A stretch of DNA of 64,000 nucleotides from Thermohalobaculum sp039805905 (lineage in GTDB: Bacteria > Pseudomonadota > Alphaproteobacteria > Rhodobacterales > Rhodobacteraceae), in assembly GCA_039805905.1 (NCBI GenBank), contig JBDIVM010000004.1, positions 62,001 through 126,000 on the forward strand. Direction: 5' to 3'. Numbering within the stretch: the stretch's first letter is position 1; each line of letters starts with the position of its first letter. The notes beneath the pieces are model-generated. The model was not told the origin of the DNA. It did not search any database and saw nothing but the letters and a program-made list of their open reading frames with translations. Shown in pieces: positions 18,340 through 26,986 of this stretch. A program made the position numbers and the translations under genes.

Positions 18340-18523
18340 CTCTGGGGTTCCCTCCACACTCGCCGCGCGAAGGTTAAATTGCAACAGTGCCAGGTCAAGC
18401 GTTCAGACAGTCTTCGCGATCGGGTTGCCGAGCAGGGAACAGTCAGACATAAATGCAACGTGGTGTTTTAATTGCTGAAATCCGCTCAGCAGATTTTCAA
18501 TTCCTGCATGGAGGCACGAGCGC
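18340..18523. promoter_or_regulatory. Divergent promoter region, AT-rich
   Basis: These 184 bases separate the divergent CoxL-like gene and the Ig-like gene and are far less GC-rich than their surroundings, notably 18440–18510. A TGCTGA/TCAGCA inverted repeat with a 7-base spacer lies near 18471–18492. GGAGG at 18510 serves the plus-strand GTG start. I could not place definite -35 and -10 boxes. Confidence 0.5.
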
Positions 18524-20179
18524 GTGCTGAAGGACGACCGGATGATGTCGATGATGACCTTCCTGGTGGTCATGTTGGCCCTGGGAACGCTCATCAATCG
18601 CACCGACCTGTTCGATCGCCTCCTGGGAGGCGAGAAAGTGGCGCTTGAACTGGTGCGCGACGATGCCGTGGTCCAGGCCAACCAGATTTCCTCGATCGAC
18701 GTGCTGGCCAACGACAGGGGGGTCGAGGCTGCAGATGCCGGGCGGCTCGAGATCGCCGAACAGCCGAAATGCGGCAGGGCTTTCACCCGGGACGGGGCGA
18801 TCCAGTATCTGGCGGCACAGCGCTGCGTCGGCTCACAGAGTTTTCGGTACACCATTGCCGGACGCGCCAACGGGCAGACCGGCGAGGTGATCGCCGTGGT
18901 CCGTCTCGGCCAACCCACGACCGAGGAGCCTCGGAGCGGGAACCCGGCCGGGACCGGCGGGGCCCGCACGGGAGGCCAGGGGCAGGCGACGCCACCGCCA
19001 GCGCCAGAGGGTCCGGCCGCTCAGGCTCCGGCCGGCGACGCGACCAGCCGGCCCGTGCCCGGGGGGTCTGCGCTCCCGGTTCCCGGCCAGCTGGCAGGTC
19101 CGGATGGCCAGACCGTGACGGAGGTGATGAGGAATGGTGTCCCCGGCGGTGACAGCGATGCCGGAGCCGGATCGCCGGGCGACGGCCGGTCCGAGCCGCC
19201 ACCGGGCGATGCGCCGGTGCCCGTGCCCGCGACGGTGCCGGCAGTGCCGGCAGGCCACGCAACTGCGGCCGCGGGTTCTGCGGGCGGCGCTGAAACGGGG
19301 CCGTCGGACGCTGACTCGGATCCGGGCGCGGATGGGGAGTCGGATCCGGCTCCTGGCGGCGGGCCGGCCGCTCAGCCGCAGCCGTCGCTGGCAGTCGCGC
19401 CTGCCGCCGCGCAGGGCGACGCAGGCGGGAGCGCGGTACCGGCACAGCGCCAGCCGGCGCAACCCTGCGAGATCCTGCCCACTCTGACGCTGGACCCGGA
19501 GCCAGGCGGCGTCACCGAGGTGATTGTCGACGCCCCGTGCCAGGCGGGCACCGTGGCAGAACTTGCCTATGACGGGCTGCGCTTCGGCATCGCCCTCGAC
19601 AGTGCCGGCGTCGGCAGCGTGCGCGCGTTCGGCCTTCAGGAGGCGGCCGAGGCGCTGGTCCGCTTCGCCGACCGGAGCGAGACCGGGTTTCTCATCACCT
19701 TCGATGACCTCGACCGGATCGAGCGGGTGGTCCTGCTCTGGGAGGCGCCGGTCTCGCTCGAGCTCCATGCCTTCGAGTTCGGTGCCCGGCCGACGGATCC
19801 CGGGCATGTAGGCCCAGGCCGGGCCCGGAGCTTCGACGAGGCGCGCAGACGGGGCGGCGGTTTCCTGCTGCACTACGCACCGGTCGACGGGATCGGCCAG
19901 AATCTTCAGGTCTACAGCTACTGGCGCGGCCGGCGCGGCCGGCCGGGCGTCGTCCGGCTGGAGGTGGACTTTGCCGACAGGACGGGGCCGGAGAGACCCG
20001 GGACATGCGGCGAGGGCGACAACGCCGCGCCGGAGTTCACGGTGTTGCGGTCGATCGGCGGGCGGATCGGGCGTCCGTCGCGCGCACAGCTTGCGCCGCT
20101 CGACTGCACATCGGTCGCGGCTCTGCCCGAGCGCTTCATCGGCGACGCGGTCGATGATCTGATCGTCATGCAAAGGTAA
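18524..20179 (+). CDS. Membrane-anchored Ig-like, Pro/Gly-rich envelope protein, unknown function
   Basis: A 551-residue protein that I do not recognise by name. Residues about 8–22 are a hydrophobic N-terminal anchor or uncleaved signal. Residues 40–130 look like a bacterial Ig/VCBS-type domain (SIDVLANDRG, then a DGAIQYLA strand and a FRYTIAG strand). Residues 135–310 are a low-complexity Pro/Gly/Ala linker. The last 240 residues form a Cys-containing folded domain with repeated beta-like segments (TEVIVDAPC, ETGFLITFDDLDRIERVVLLWEAP, GFLLHYAPVDGIGQNLQVYSYWRG). The start is GTG with GGAGG nine bases upstream. It lies 39 bases before the PstS/OmpA fusion, so the two are probably made together and act in the periplasm. 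Confidence 0.7.
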   Translation: MLKDDRMMSMMTFLVVMLALGTLINRTDLFDRLLGGEKVALELVRDDAVVQANQISSIDVLANDRGVEAADAGRLEIAEQPKCGRAFTRDGAIQYLAAQRCVGSQSFRYTIAGRANGQTGEVIAVVRLGQPTTEEPRSGNPAGTGGARTGGQGQATPPPAPEGPAAQAPAGDATSRPVPGGSALPVPGQLAGPDGQTVTEVMRNGVPGGDSDAGAGSPGDGRSEPPPGDAPVPVPATVPAVPAGHATAAAGSAGGAETGPSDADSDPGADGESDPAPGGGPAAQPQPSLAVAPAAAQGDAGGSAVPAQRQPAQPCEILPTLTLDPEPGGVTEVIVDAPCQAGTVAELAYDGLRFGIALDSAGVGSVRAFGLQEAAEALVRFADRSETGFLITFDDLDRIERVVLLWEAPVSLELHAFEFGARPTDPGHVGPGRARSFDEARRRGGGFLLHYAPVDGIGQNLQVYSYWRGRRGRPGVVRLEVDFADRTGPERPGTCGEGDNAAPEFTVLRSIGGRIGRPSRAQLAPLDCTSVAALPERFIGDAVDDLIVMQR

Positions 20180-20218
20180 GGTCGGCGACGTGGTCGGCGC
20201 CGGCGGGGGGAAGCACTG

Positions 20219-21841
20219 ATGCGGAGGGGTATCTGGGGAAATCTGTCCTGGCTGGCTGCGGCCGGTGCCCTCATGGTGTCCGCCGGGCAGGCGCTGGCCG
20301 ATCCCGTCACGCTGACCTCGCTTGACGGCGCGACCACGGTCAGCGGCGAACTGATCAGCTTCGACGGGGAGGCTTATACGGTTCAGACGAGCCTCGGCGT
20401 GATCTCGGTTGCCGCGACGCAGGTCACCTGTGCGGGTGCCGGCTGTCCGGCAGGCGCGCCGTCGGCCGCCGCAGACGGCGCGGCCGCGACGGGCGGCGCA
20501 GCCTCCGCCCCGGTTGCTCCCGATACCGGCATCTTTGCGGTGGCCGGTTCGAACGTGATCGGCAACGGACTGATGCCTGTCCTGATCGAAGGCTATGCCG
20601 ACCGGATCGGAGCCGACACGGTGCGTCAGGTCGGCGCCGCGCAGCACTCCCGGGTCTACCGGGTGATCGACAAGGCCGGCACGGAAGTGGCGGCCGTGAC
20701 CGTGGCGGCGGAGGGCACCGCCGCGGGGTTCCAGGCGCTCGGGTCCGGAAGCGCGGTCCTCGCGCTCGCGTCCCGGCGCGCCGAGCCCGGCGATGCCGGC
20801 GCACCCGACCTGTCGGGCGGGGCCGGCGAGAACATCCTGGCACTGGACGGGCTGGTGGCAGTCGTCCACCCGGAGAACCCGGTGCGTGCGCTGACGCCGG
20901 ATCAGCTCGCAGCGGTCTTCGCCGGCCGGATCACCAGCTGGTCCCAGCTTGGCGGGCCCGACCGGCCGGTCACCGTTTACCTGCCGGCCGAGGGCTCGGG
21001 CACCCTGGATCTCTTTACCCGGCTGGTGATGCAGCCGCGCGGGATGGAGATGGCGGCCGCGGCGGAGCGGCTGGTGGACCATGCGGATCTGTCCGACCTC
21101 GTCGCCATCGACCCGGGCGGAATCGGGCTGACGAGCTTCGCCTTGGCTCGTGCGGCGCGCCCGTTGGCGATCCGGCAGCTCTGCGGGATCGTGTCGCTGC
21201 CGACACCGTTCTCGATCAAGGCGGAGGAGTATCCGCTGGCGCGCCGGCTTTATGTCTACGGCACGAACCGGCCGCTGCCGTCGCAGGCGGCGGCACTGCT
21301 CGACTTCGCGCTCTCCGACGCCGCCCAGCCACTGATCGCGGAGGCGGGCTTCGTCGATCGCGGAATCGAAACCCAGGGGATCGACGTACAGGGCGCGCGG
21401 ATCGCGAACAGCCTGACGAGCCCCGAGGAATTCTCGCTGCCGCTGATCCGGGAGATGCTCACCGAGCTCAAGGACGCGGAACGTCTCAGCCTGACCCTGC
21501 GCTTCACCGCCGGATCGTCCAACCTCGAGGCCCGGTCACAGAGCGAGGCCGAGCGCTTTGCCCGGCTGATTGCCGGCGGCGGGTTCGCGGGTCGGGAGAT
21601 CCTCCTGGTCGGATTTACCGATTCCGTCGGCGACTTCGAGGTCAACCGCAGCCTGGCCGAGCGCCGGGCGCAGAGCGTGCTCGAGACCCTGAAGGCAACC
21701 GTTGGCGAGACGCCGCTCGCCTCGGTGCCGATCCTGGTGCAGAGCTATGGCGAGCTGACGCCGGTCGGCTGCAACGAGACCGCCGAGGGACGCGAGCTGA
21801 ACCGCCGGGTCGAGGTCTGGGTGCGCGACCGGCGGAGCTGA
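20219..21841 (+). CDS. PstS-like substrate-binding / OmpA fusion protein
   Basis: A 540-residue exported protein joining two modules. Residues 1–27 are a signal peptide ending in AGQALA. Residues 30–75 are a small beta domain (TLTSLDGATTVSGEL). Residues about 105–370 resemble the phosphate-binding PBP fold: FAVAGSNVIGNGLMPVLIEGYAD opens like PstS, and the YLPAEGSGTLDLFTRLV loop is ligand-binding-like. Residues 410–538 are an OmpA domain, with VGFTDSVGDFEVNRSLAERRAQSV and ELNRRVEVWV, which bind peptidoglycan. No PstABC permease is adjacent, so it probably senses or holds a ligand at the cell wall rather than feeding a transporter. It follows the Ig-like gene by 39 bases. Confidence 0.83.
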   Translation: MRRGIWGNLSWLAAAGALMVSAGQALADPVTLTSLDGATTVSGELISFDGEAYTVQTSLGVISVAATQVTCAGAGCPAGAPSAAADGAAATGGAASAPVAPDTGIFAVAGSNVIGNGLMPVLIEGYADRIGADTVRQVGAAQHSRVYRVIDKAGTEVAAVTVAAEGTAAGFQALGSGSAVLALASRRAEPGDAGAPDLSGGAGENILALDGLVAVVHPENPVRALTPDQLAAVFAGRITSWSQLGGPDRPVTVYLPAEGSGTLDLFTRLVMQPRGMEMAAAAERLVDHADLSDLVAIDPGGIGLTSFALARAARPLAIRQLCGIVSLPTPFSIKAEEYPLARRLYVYGTNRPLPSQAAALLDFALSDAAQPLIAEAGFVDRGIETQGIDVQGARIANSLTSPEEFSLPLIREMLTELKDAERLSLTLRFTAGSSNLEARSQSEAERFARLIAGGGFAGREILLVGFTDSVGDFEVNRSLAERRAQSVLETLKATVGETPLASVPILVQSYGELTPVGCNETAEGRELNRRVEVWVRDRRS

Positions 21842-21949
21842 CCGGCGGTCCGCAACGGGGCCGATCGTCGCTGCGTCCGCTGCGCCCCTTGCACGTCCGG
21901 GCCGCTTCCGTCATCACTCGGCGGAAGCCCGAGCACCAAGGAGACTTGC

Positions 21950-23134
21950 ATGACCCGTGACGTCGTGATCCTCGACGGAGCCCGCACCGCCATCGGCACC
22001 TTCGGCGGCTCCCTCGCCGAGATGCCGCCCACCGCCAGCGCCGCGCTGGTCGCTAAGGAGGCGCTGAAACGCGCGGGTGTCGAGGGCGGGCAGATCGGCC
22101 ATGTGGTGTTCGGGCATGTGATCAACACCGAGCCGCGCGACATGTATCTCAGCCGCGTCGCCGCCATCGACTCCGGCATCCCGGACACCACGCCGGCGAT
22201 GAACGTGAACCGGCTCTGCGGCTCGGGTGCGCAGGCCATCGTCTCGGCCATGCAGGCGATCGCGCTCGGCGATGCCGACTATGCACTGGCCGGCGGTGCC
22301 GAATCGATGTCGCGGAGCCCCCACGCCCTGCAGACCGTGCGCTTCGGCCAGAAGATGGGCGACACGAAGATCACCGACATGATGATCGGCGCGCTCAACT
22401 GCCCCTTCGGAACCGGGCATATGGGCGTGACCGCCGAGAACATCGCCGCCGAGCGGCAGATCAGCCGTGCCGACCAGGACGCCTTCGCGCTCGAGAGCCA
22501 GAGGCGCGCCGGGGCGGCCATCGCGGAGGGTCGCTTCAAGGGCCAGATCGTGCCGGTGACGATCAGGACCCGGAAGGGTGAGGTGGTGTTCGACACCGAC
22601 GAGCACCCCAAGCCGCAGACCACATCCGAGGACCTCGCCAGGCTCAGGCCCGCCTTCAGGAAGGACGGCACGGTCACCGCCGGCAATGCGTCGGGCATCA
22701 ATGACGCCGCGGCGGCCGTTGTGCTCGCCGAGGCCGGGGCGGCCTCGGCCGCCGGGCTGAAGCCCAGGGCGCGGCTCCTCGGCTATGCGCATGCCGGGGT
22801 GCGGCCGCAGGTGATGGGGCTGGGGCCGATCCCGGCGGTCGAGAAGCTCATGGCCCGGACCGGGCTCGCGAAGGAGGAATTCGACGTCATCGAGTCGAAC
22901 GAGGCCTTCGCGGTGCAGGCCTTCGCGGTCAACCAGGCGCTGGGGCTCGACACTGCAAAGGTCAATCCGAATGGCGGCGCCATCGCGCTCGGCCACCCGA
23001 TCGGGGCGACGGGCGCGATCCTGACGCTCAAGTGCCTCGCCGAACTCGAGCGCAGCGGCGGCCGCTACGGCCTGATCACCATGTGCATCGGCGGCGGCCA
23101 GGGCATAGCGCTGGCGGTCGAGCGGATGCAGTAG
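21950..23134 (+). CDS. Acetyl-CoA acyltransferase (thiolase)
   Basis: A 394-residue thiolase. The acyl-binding Cys is in NRLCGSGAQA, the two thiolase C-terminal blocks are NPNGGAIALGHPIGATGA and the second catalytic Cys lies in MCIGGGQGIA. It joins or cleaves acyl-CoAs; it could serve acetoacetyl-CoA formation (PhaA/BktB-like) or beta-oxidation (FadA-like). No phaB, fadB or other partner is adjacent, so the direction cannot be set. Confidence 0.9.
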   Translation: MTRDVVILDGARTAIGTFGGSLAEMPPTASAALVAKEALKRAGVEGGQIGHVVFGHVINTEPRDMYLSRVAAIDSGIPDTTPAMNVNRLCGSGAQAIVSAMQAIALGDADYALAGGAESMSRSPHALQTVRFGQKMGDTKITDMMIGALNCPFGTGHMGVTAENIAAERQISRADQDAFALESQRRAGAAIAEGRFKGQIVPVTIRTRKGEVVFDTDEHPKPQTTSEDLARLRPAFRKDGTVTAGNASGINDAAAAVVLAEAGAASAAGLKPRARLLGYAHAGVRPQVMGLGPIPAVEKLMARTGLAKEEFDVIESNEAFAVQAFAVNQALGLDTAKVNPNGGAIALGHPIGATGAILTLKCLAELERSGGRYGLITMCIGGGQGIALAVERMQ

Positions 23135-23151
23135 CGCCGCGCGACCGGCTG

Positions 23152-23170
23152 CCCCGGCCCCGAGCCGGGG
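23152..23170. terminator. GC hairpin after thiolase gene
   Basis: A CCCCGGC/GCCGGGG 7-bp stem with a 5-base loop, 18 bases past the thiolase stop and between two convergent genes. No T-run follows, so its efficiency as an intrinsic terminator is doubtful. Confidence 0.4.
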
Positions 23171-23241
23171 GGCGTCGCCGGATGGAGCGGAGAGCGACCC
23201 GTCGGGGTTCCTGGTCGGGCCCGGGAGCTTGCGGAAAGTGG

Positions 23242-24462
23242 TTACTCCGCCGCCTTCGCCGCCATCTCCGCCAGCCCGTAGAGCTCGACCTCGCGCTGGA
23301 AGTCGGCGAGGCAGCGGCGGCCGGCCGGGGTCCAGCGTCCAGGCAGGGCCCCGGCGACGGCGGCGGTGGCCAGCACGCGTGCGCCCATCTCCTTGGTCGC
23401 CTTCTCGATCCGCTGCACGCCATTGACCACCCGGCCGATGCCGGAAAAGGCCAGCCGGCTGGGCACGCCGATATTGCCGAACATCAGCTCGCCCGCGTCG
23501 AGGCCGATGCCGAAGTCGAGCGGCGCCCCGGCGGGCGTGCCGGCGGCCGTCGCCTCGGCGCAGCGGCTCAGCGCCTCGCCGGCGGCAGCGGTGGCCCTTG
23601 TCGCGGCGCCTGCCAGCCCCTCGCCGTCAAAGGGGAAGATCGCCAGCACCCCGTCGCCGATGAAGTTCAGGATCTCGCCGCCATGCTCGATCACCGGGGC
23701 GGCGGTGCATTCGAAATAGCGGTTGAGCAGGGCGAGATAGTCATCCGCCGCCATCTCGTCCGAGAGCCGGGTCGAGTTGCGCAGGTCGGAGAACCAGACC
23801 ACCGCCGGGATGAAGGCGCCATCGCCGCGGCGGATGTCGCCCGCCAGCACCTTCGCCCCGGCCGTCGGGCCCAGATAGGCGCTGGCGAGGTTCGACATCA
23901 CCCGGTTCTGGATCGCCGAGCGGCAGGCGACGGCGAGAAGCCGCTGGATGCGGCTCAGCGCCTCGAGGTCCTCGTCGGTGAACCCGCCCGCCCGGGAGGT
24001 GGCCCAGCTCGCCATGATGCCGGGCTGGCCACCCTCGTACTCCGACACCTCGCCGATCCGGAACTGGGTGCTGGTCAGCAGGTAGTCGGTGTAGCCCTGG
24101 TCCGCGAACTCCTTCAGCACCTCGAAGTCGAGGAAGGCATGCTCGCCGGTGAGCCGCCGCCTGAGCCGGGGCAGGTTGCGCGTCAGCACCCGGTGGAACG
24201 GGCTCCGGATCCAGGCTTCGCTGCCCGCCGTGGAATGATAGTACTGCTCAAGCCTCGCCCCCTTTCCCAGCCACCAGAACACCTGCTCGGCCCGGAACAG
24301 CGGATGCAGCGTGGGCCAGCTCAGCACCGCGCGCCCGACCGGGATGCCGACGCCGTGCAGGCGCTGGCACAGCGCCTCGAACAGCTTCACGATCTCGGCG
24401 TCGCCGAGCGCCTTGGAGATCAGCCAGGACTCGATCTCGGTGAGGAGGGCGTTATGGGACAT
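23242..24462 (-). CDS. Class III adenylate/guanylate cyclase-domain protein
   Basis: A 406-residue protein with a C-terminal class III nucleotide cyclase domain (about 215–390). The metal-binding Asp residues lie in VVWFSDLRNSTRL and NFIGDGVLAIFPF, and GIGLDAGELMFGNIG follows. The N-terminal 200 residues are a helical, GAF-like or unassigned sensory region with no membrane segment. It would make cAMP or cGMP, or act as a sensor if inactive; the specificity residues could not be judged with certainty. It is downstream of metG by 126 bases on the same strand, and a second, different cyclase gene lies at 44.8 kb. Confidence 0.82.
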   Translation of the reverse strand: MSHNALLTEIESWLISKALGDAEIVKLFEALCQRLHGVGIPVGRAVLSWPTLHPLFRAEQVFWWLGKGARLEQYYHSTAGSEAWIRSPFHRVLTRNLPRLRRRLTGEHAFLDFEVLKEFADQGYTDYLLTSTQFRIGEVSEYEGGQPGIMASWATSRAGGFTDEDLEALSRIQRLLAVACRSAIQNRVMSNLASAYLGPTAGAKVLAGDIRRGDGAFIPAVVWFSDLRNSTRLSDEMAADDYLALLNRYFECTAAPVIEHGGEILNFIGDGVLAIFPFDGEGLAGAATRATAAAGEALSRCAEATAAGTPAGAPLDFGIGLDAGELMFGNIGVPSRLAFSGIGRVVNGVQRIEKATKEMGARVLATAAVAGALPGRWTPAGRRCLADFQREVELYGLAEMAAKAAE

Positions 24463-24588
24463 GGGGCGGATTGTAGTGCGGGGGAGGGGCCGAGGCTACT
24501 CTCCGGGCTGTCCCCGCCCTGTTCCGAGGCGTCGCGGAGCCATGCACGGGCGCAGAGAGCCCCGACCCGTTTTCCGGCCTCGCCCCGG

Positions 24589-26319
24589 CTACTTCCCCGC
24601 GAACCGGGCCTCCATGGCCTCGCGCATCTCGTCGGTGATCTTGGCGAAGAGGTTCTCGGGGACGCTGAAGGCGCTGCCGGCCGGGAGCGCGGCGAGCGCG
24701 GCGGCGGTGTCGGAGGGCCAGGCCTCGGCATCCGCCCCGGCGCCCACCGCCTTCAGCATCGCGTCGGAGGCGTCCGGGACGAAGGGCCGCGACAGGATGG
24801 CGTAGAGTCGGATCAGGTTGAGCGCGAAGCGGACGACCGCGGCGGCACGGGCCGGGTCGTCCTTGACCGCCGCCCAGGGCACCGCGGACTGGAGGTATTC
24901 GTTGCCCGCGACCCAGATGGCGCGGAGCTCGGCCGCCGCCTTCCGGATCTCCATCGCCTCCCAGTGCTCCTCATAGGTCTTCAGCCGCCGGGCGATGTCG
25001 GCGGTCACCGCCTGCTCGGCCGGGCCGTATTCGCCGCCCGCCGGCACCGTCTCGCCGAATTTCGAGCGGCAGAACTTGGTCACCCGGCTGACGAAGTTGC
25101 CCAGCACGTCGGCCAGGTCCTTGTTCACCCCGGCCTGGAACGAGGCCCAGGTGAAGTCGCTGTCCGAGCCCTCGGGCGCGTTCGACAAGAGCCACCAGCG
25201 CCAGTAGTCCGAGGGCAGGATCTCGAGGGCCTGGTCCATGAACACGCCGCGGCCCTGGCTGGTCGAGAACTTGCCGCCCTCGTAGTTCAGCCAGTTGAAG
25301 CCCTTGATGTAGTCGACGAGCTTCCAGGGTTCCCTGCCGTCGTAATTGGCGCCCATCAGCGTCACGGGGAAGCTCAGCGTGTGGAAGGGCACGTTGTCCT
25401 TCGCCATGAACTGGACGTAGCGCACATCCGCGGCGCCGAGATCCTCGCGCCACCAGCGCTGCCAGGCGGAGTCGGGAAGCCCGTTCGCGTCTGCCCATTC
25501 GGCGGTGGCGCCGATATACTCGATGGGCGCGTCGAACCAGACATAGAAGACCTTGCCCTCCATGCCCGGCCAGTCCTTCGTCCCGCGCTTCACCGGGATG
25601 CCCCAGTCGAGGTCGCGGGTGATGCCACGATCCTGCAGCCCCTCGCCCTCGGTCAGCCACTTCTTCGCGATCGAGGTGGTCAGCACCGGCCAGTCGGTCT
25701 TGGATTCGATCCATGTCGTCAGCCGCTGTCGCATGGCGGACTGACGCAGGTAGAGGTGCTTGGTCTCGCGCACCTCGAGGTCGGTGGACCCGGAGATCGC
25801 CGAGCGCGGCTCGATCAGGTCGGTCGGGTCGAGCTGCTTGGTGCAGCTCTCGCACTGGTCGCCGCGCGCCCGGTCATAGCCGCAGTTGGGGCAGGTGCCG
25901 ATGATGTAGCGGTCCGGCAGGAAGCGGCCGTCGGCCTTCGAGTAGACCATCTTCTCGACCCGCTCCTCGATCAGCCCGGCCTCATGGAGGCGGCCGGCGA
26001 AGTGCTGGGTCAGTTCGCGGTTGCGCCTCGAGGAGGAGCGGCCGAAGAAGTCGAAGCTCAGCCGGAACCCGTCGCCGAGGCGCTTCTGCACCGCCCACAT
26101 CGCGGCGCAGTAGTCGGCGACCGACTGGCCGGCGGCGGCGGCGGCGAGTTCGGCGGGGGTGCCATGCTCGTCGGTGGCGCAGATCAGCAGCACCTCGTGG
26201 CCGCGCGCGCGCATGTAGCGGGCATAGGCGTCGGCGGGCAGCATCGAGCCCACGAGGTTGCCCAGGTGCTTGACGCCGTTGATGTAGGGCAGGGCCGAGG
26301 TGACGAGAATGCGCGCCAT
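24589..26319 (-). CDS. metG: Methionyl-tRNA synthetase MetG
   Basis: A 576-residue class I synthetase that charges tRNA(Met). The HIGH-type motif is HLGN (18–21), the KMSKS-type motif KFSTS is at 350–354, and a CPNCGYDRARGDQCESC zinc knuckle lies in between. The C-terminal part is the helical anticodon-binding domain, without the extra dimerisation domain found in longer MetG proteins. It is divergent from the small membrane gene at 26528. Confidence 0.96.
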   Translation of the reverse strand: MARILVTSALPYINGVKHLGNLVGSMLPADAYARYMRARGHEVLLICATDEHGTPAELAAAAAGQSVADYCAAMWAVQKRLGDGFRLSFDFFGRSSSRRNRELTQHFAGRLHEAGLIEERVEKMVYSKADGRFLPDRYIIGTCPNCGYDRARGDQCESCTKQLDPTDLIEPRSAISGSTDLEVRETKHLYLRQSAMRQRLTTWIESKTDWPVLTTSIAKKWLTEGEGLQDRGITRDLDWGIPVKRGTKDWPGMEGKVFYVWFDAPIEYIGATAEWADANGLPDSAWQRWWREDLGAADVRYVQFMAKDNVPFHTLSFPVTLMGANYDGREPWKLVDYIKGFNWLNYEGGKFSTSQGRGVFMDQALEILPSDYWRWWLLSNAPEGSDSDFTWASFQAGVNKDLADVLGNFVSRVTKFCRSKFGETVPAGGEYGPAEQAVTADIARRLKTYEEHWEAMEIRKAAAELRAIWVAGNEYLQSAVPWAAVKDDPARAAAVVRFALNLIRLYAILSRPFVPDASDAMLKAVGAGADAEAWPSDTAAALAALPAGSAFSVPENLFAKITDEMREAMEARFAGK

Positions 26320-26527
26320 GGCTGTCTCCGGGATTCCGCGCGCCCTCTATAGCGGCTGCACCACTGCGGTCAAAGGGTGTCGGCGGCCGGGCACCACCGG
26401 GCCGCGGGGCGCGACGCGGTGCCGCTGCATCAATTCGCGCAGGGCAGGCGGTGGTGCGTTGCGCCATGCTGGTCCGGTGAGATCCCGGAGCGCGGTCCGG
26501 GACAGGCGTTGTGCGCGGGAGCGGTGC

Positions 26528-26962
26528 ATGTTCGGAAATCCCTCGCTGGCGACCCGCATCGCCGTCGGGAAGGCGGTGGGCCTGGGCTTCGGCCTGGCCG
26601 GATTCCTGATCCTGCCGTACTTCCTGCGGGACGCAGACCCGCTGCTGCGCTGGGGGTTCATGCTCTGGTACATGACGCTCGGCGCACTGATCGGTGTCGC
26701 CGGTGTGCTCGACCGGCATCCGGCGCTCGACCTGCCGCTGCCCTGGTGGCTGCGCGGATCGCTCATCGGTGCCTGGATGAATTTCGTGCTGACGCTTCTG
26801 ATCTACGATCAGCTTGCCGCGTTCGGCGCGGCGATGTTCCGCCCGGGGAGTCTGCTCGCCGCGCCCTTCTGGTTCGTCGCCGAAGGGGCTGTGATCGGCC
26901 TTGTGATCGCCTATGCGGCCACCGCCGCCGGAGGAGAGGGGCCGGAGACCGCGGGGCGGTAG
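26528..26962 (+). CDS. Small membrane protein, unknown
   Basis: A 144-residue hydrophobic protein with about four membrane segments, at roughly 8–30, 38–58, 75–98 and 112–132. I do not recognise the family. ATG 26528 follows GGGAGCG. It is convergent with the DMFase-like gene, whose stop lies 25 bases past its own. The high third-position GC and intact frame support it as a gene. Confidence 0.62.
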   Translation: MFGNPSLATRIAVGKAVGLGFGLAGFLILPYFLRDADPLLRWGFMLWYMTLGALIGVAGVLDRHPALDLPLPWWLRGSLIGAWMNFVLTLLIYDQLAAFGAAMFRPGSLLAAPFWFVAEGAVIGLVIAYAATAAGGEGPETAGR

Positions 26963-26986
26963 ATGGCGGGGCGCTCGATGGCCCGG

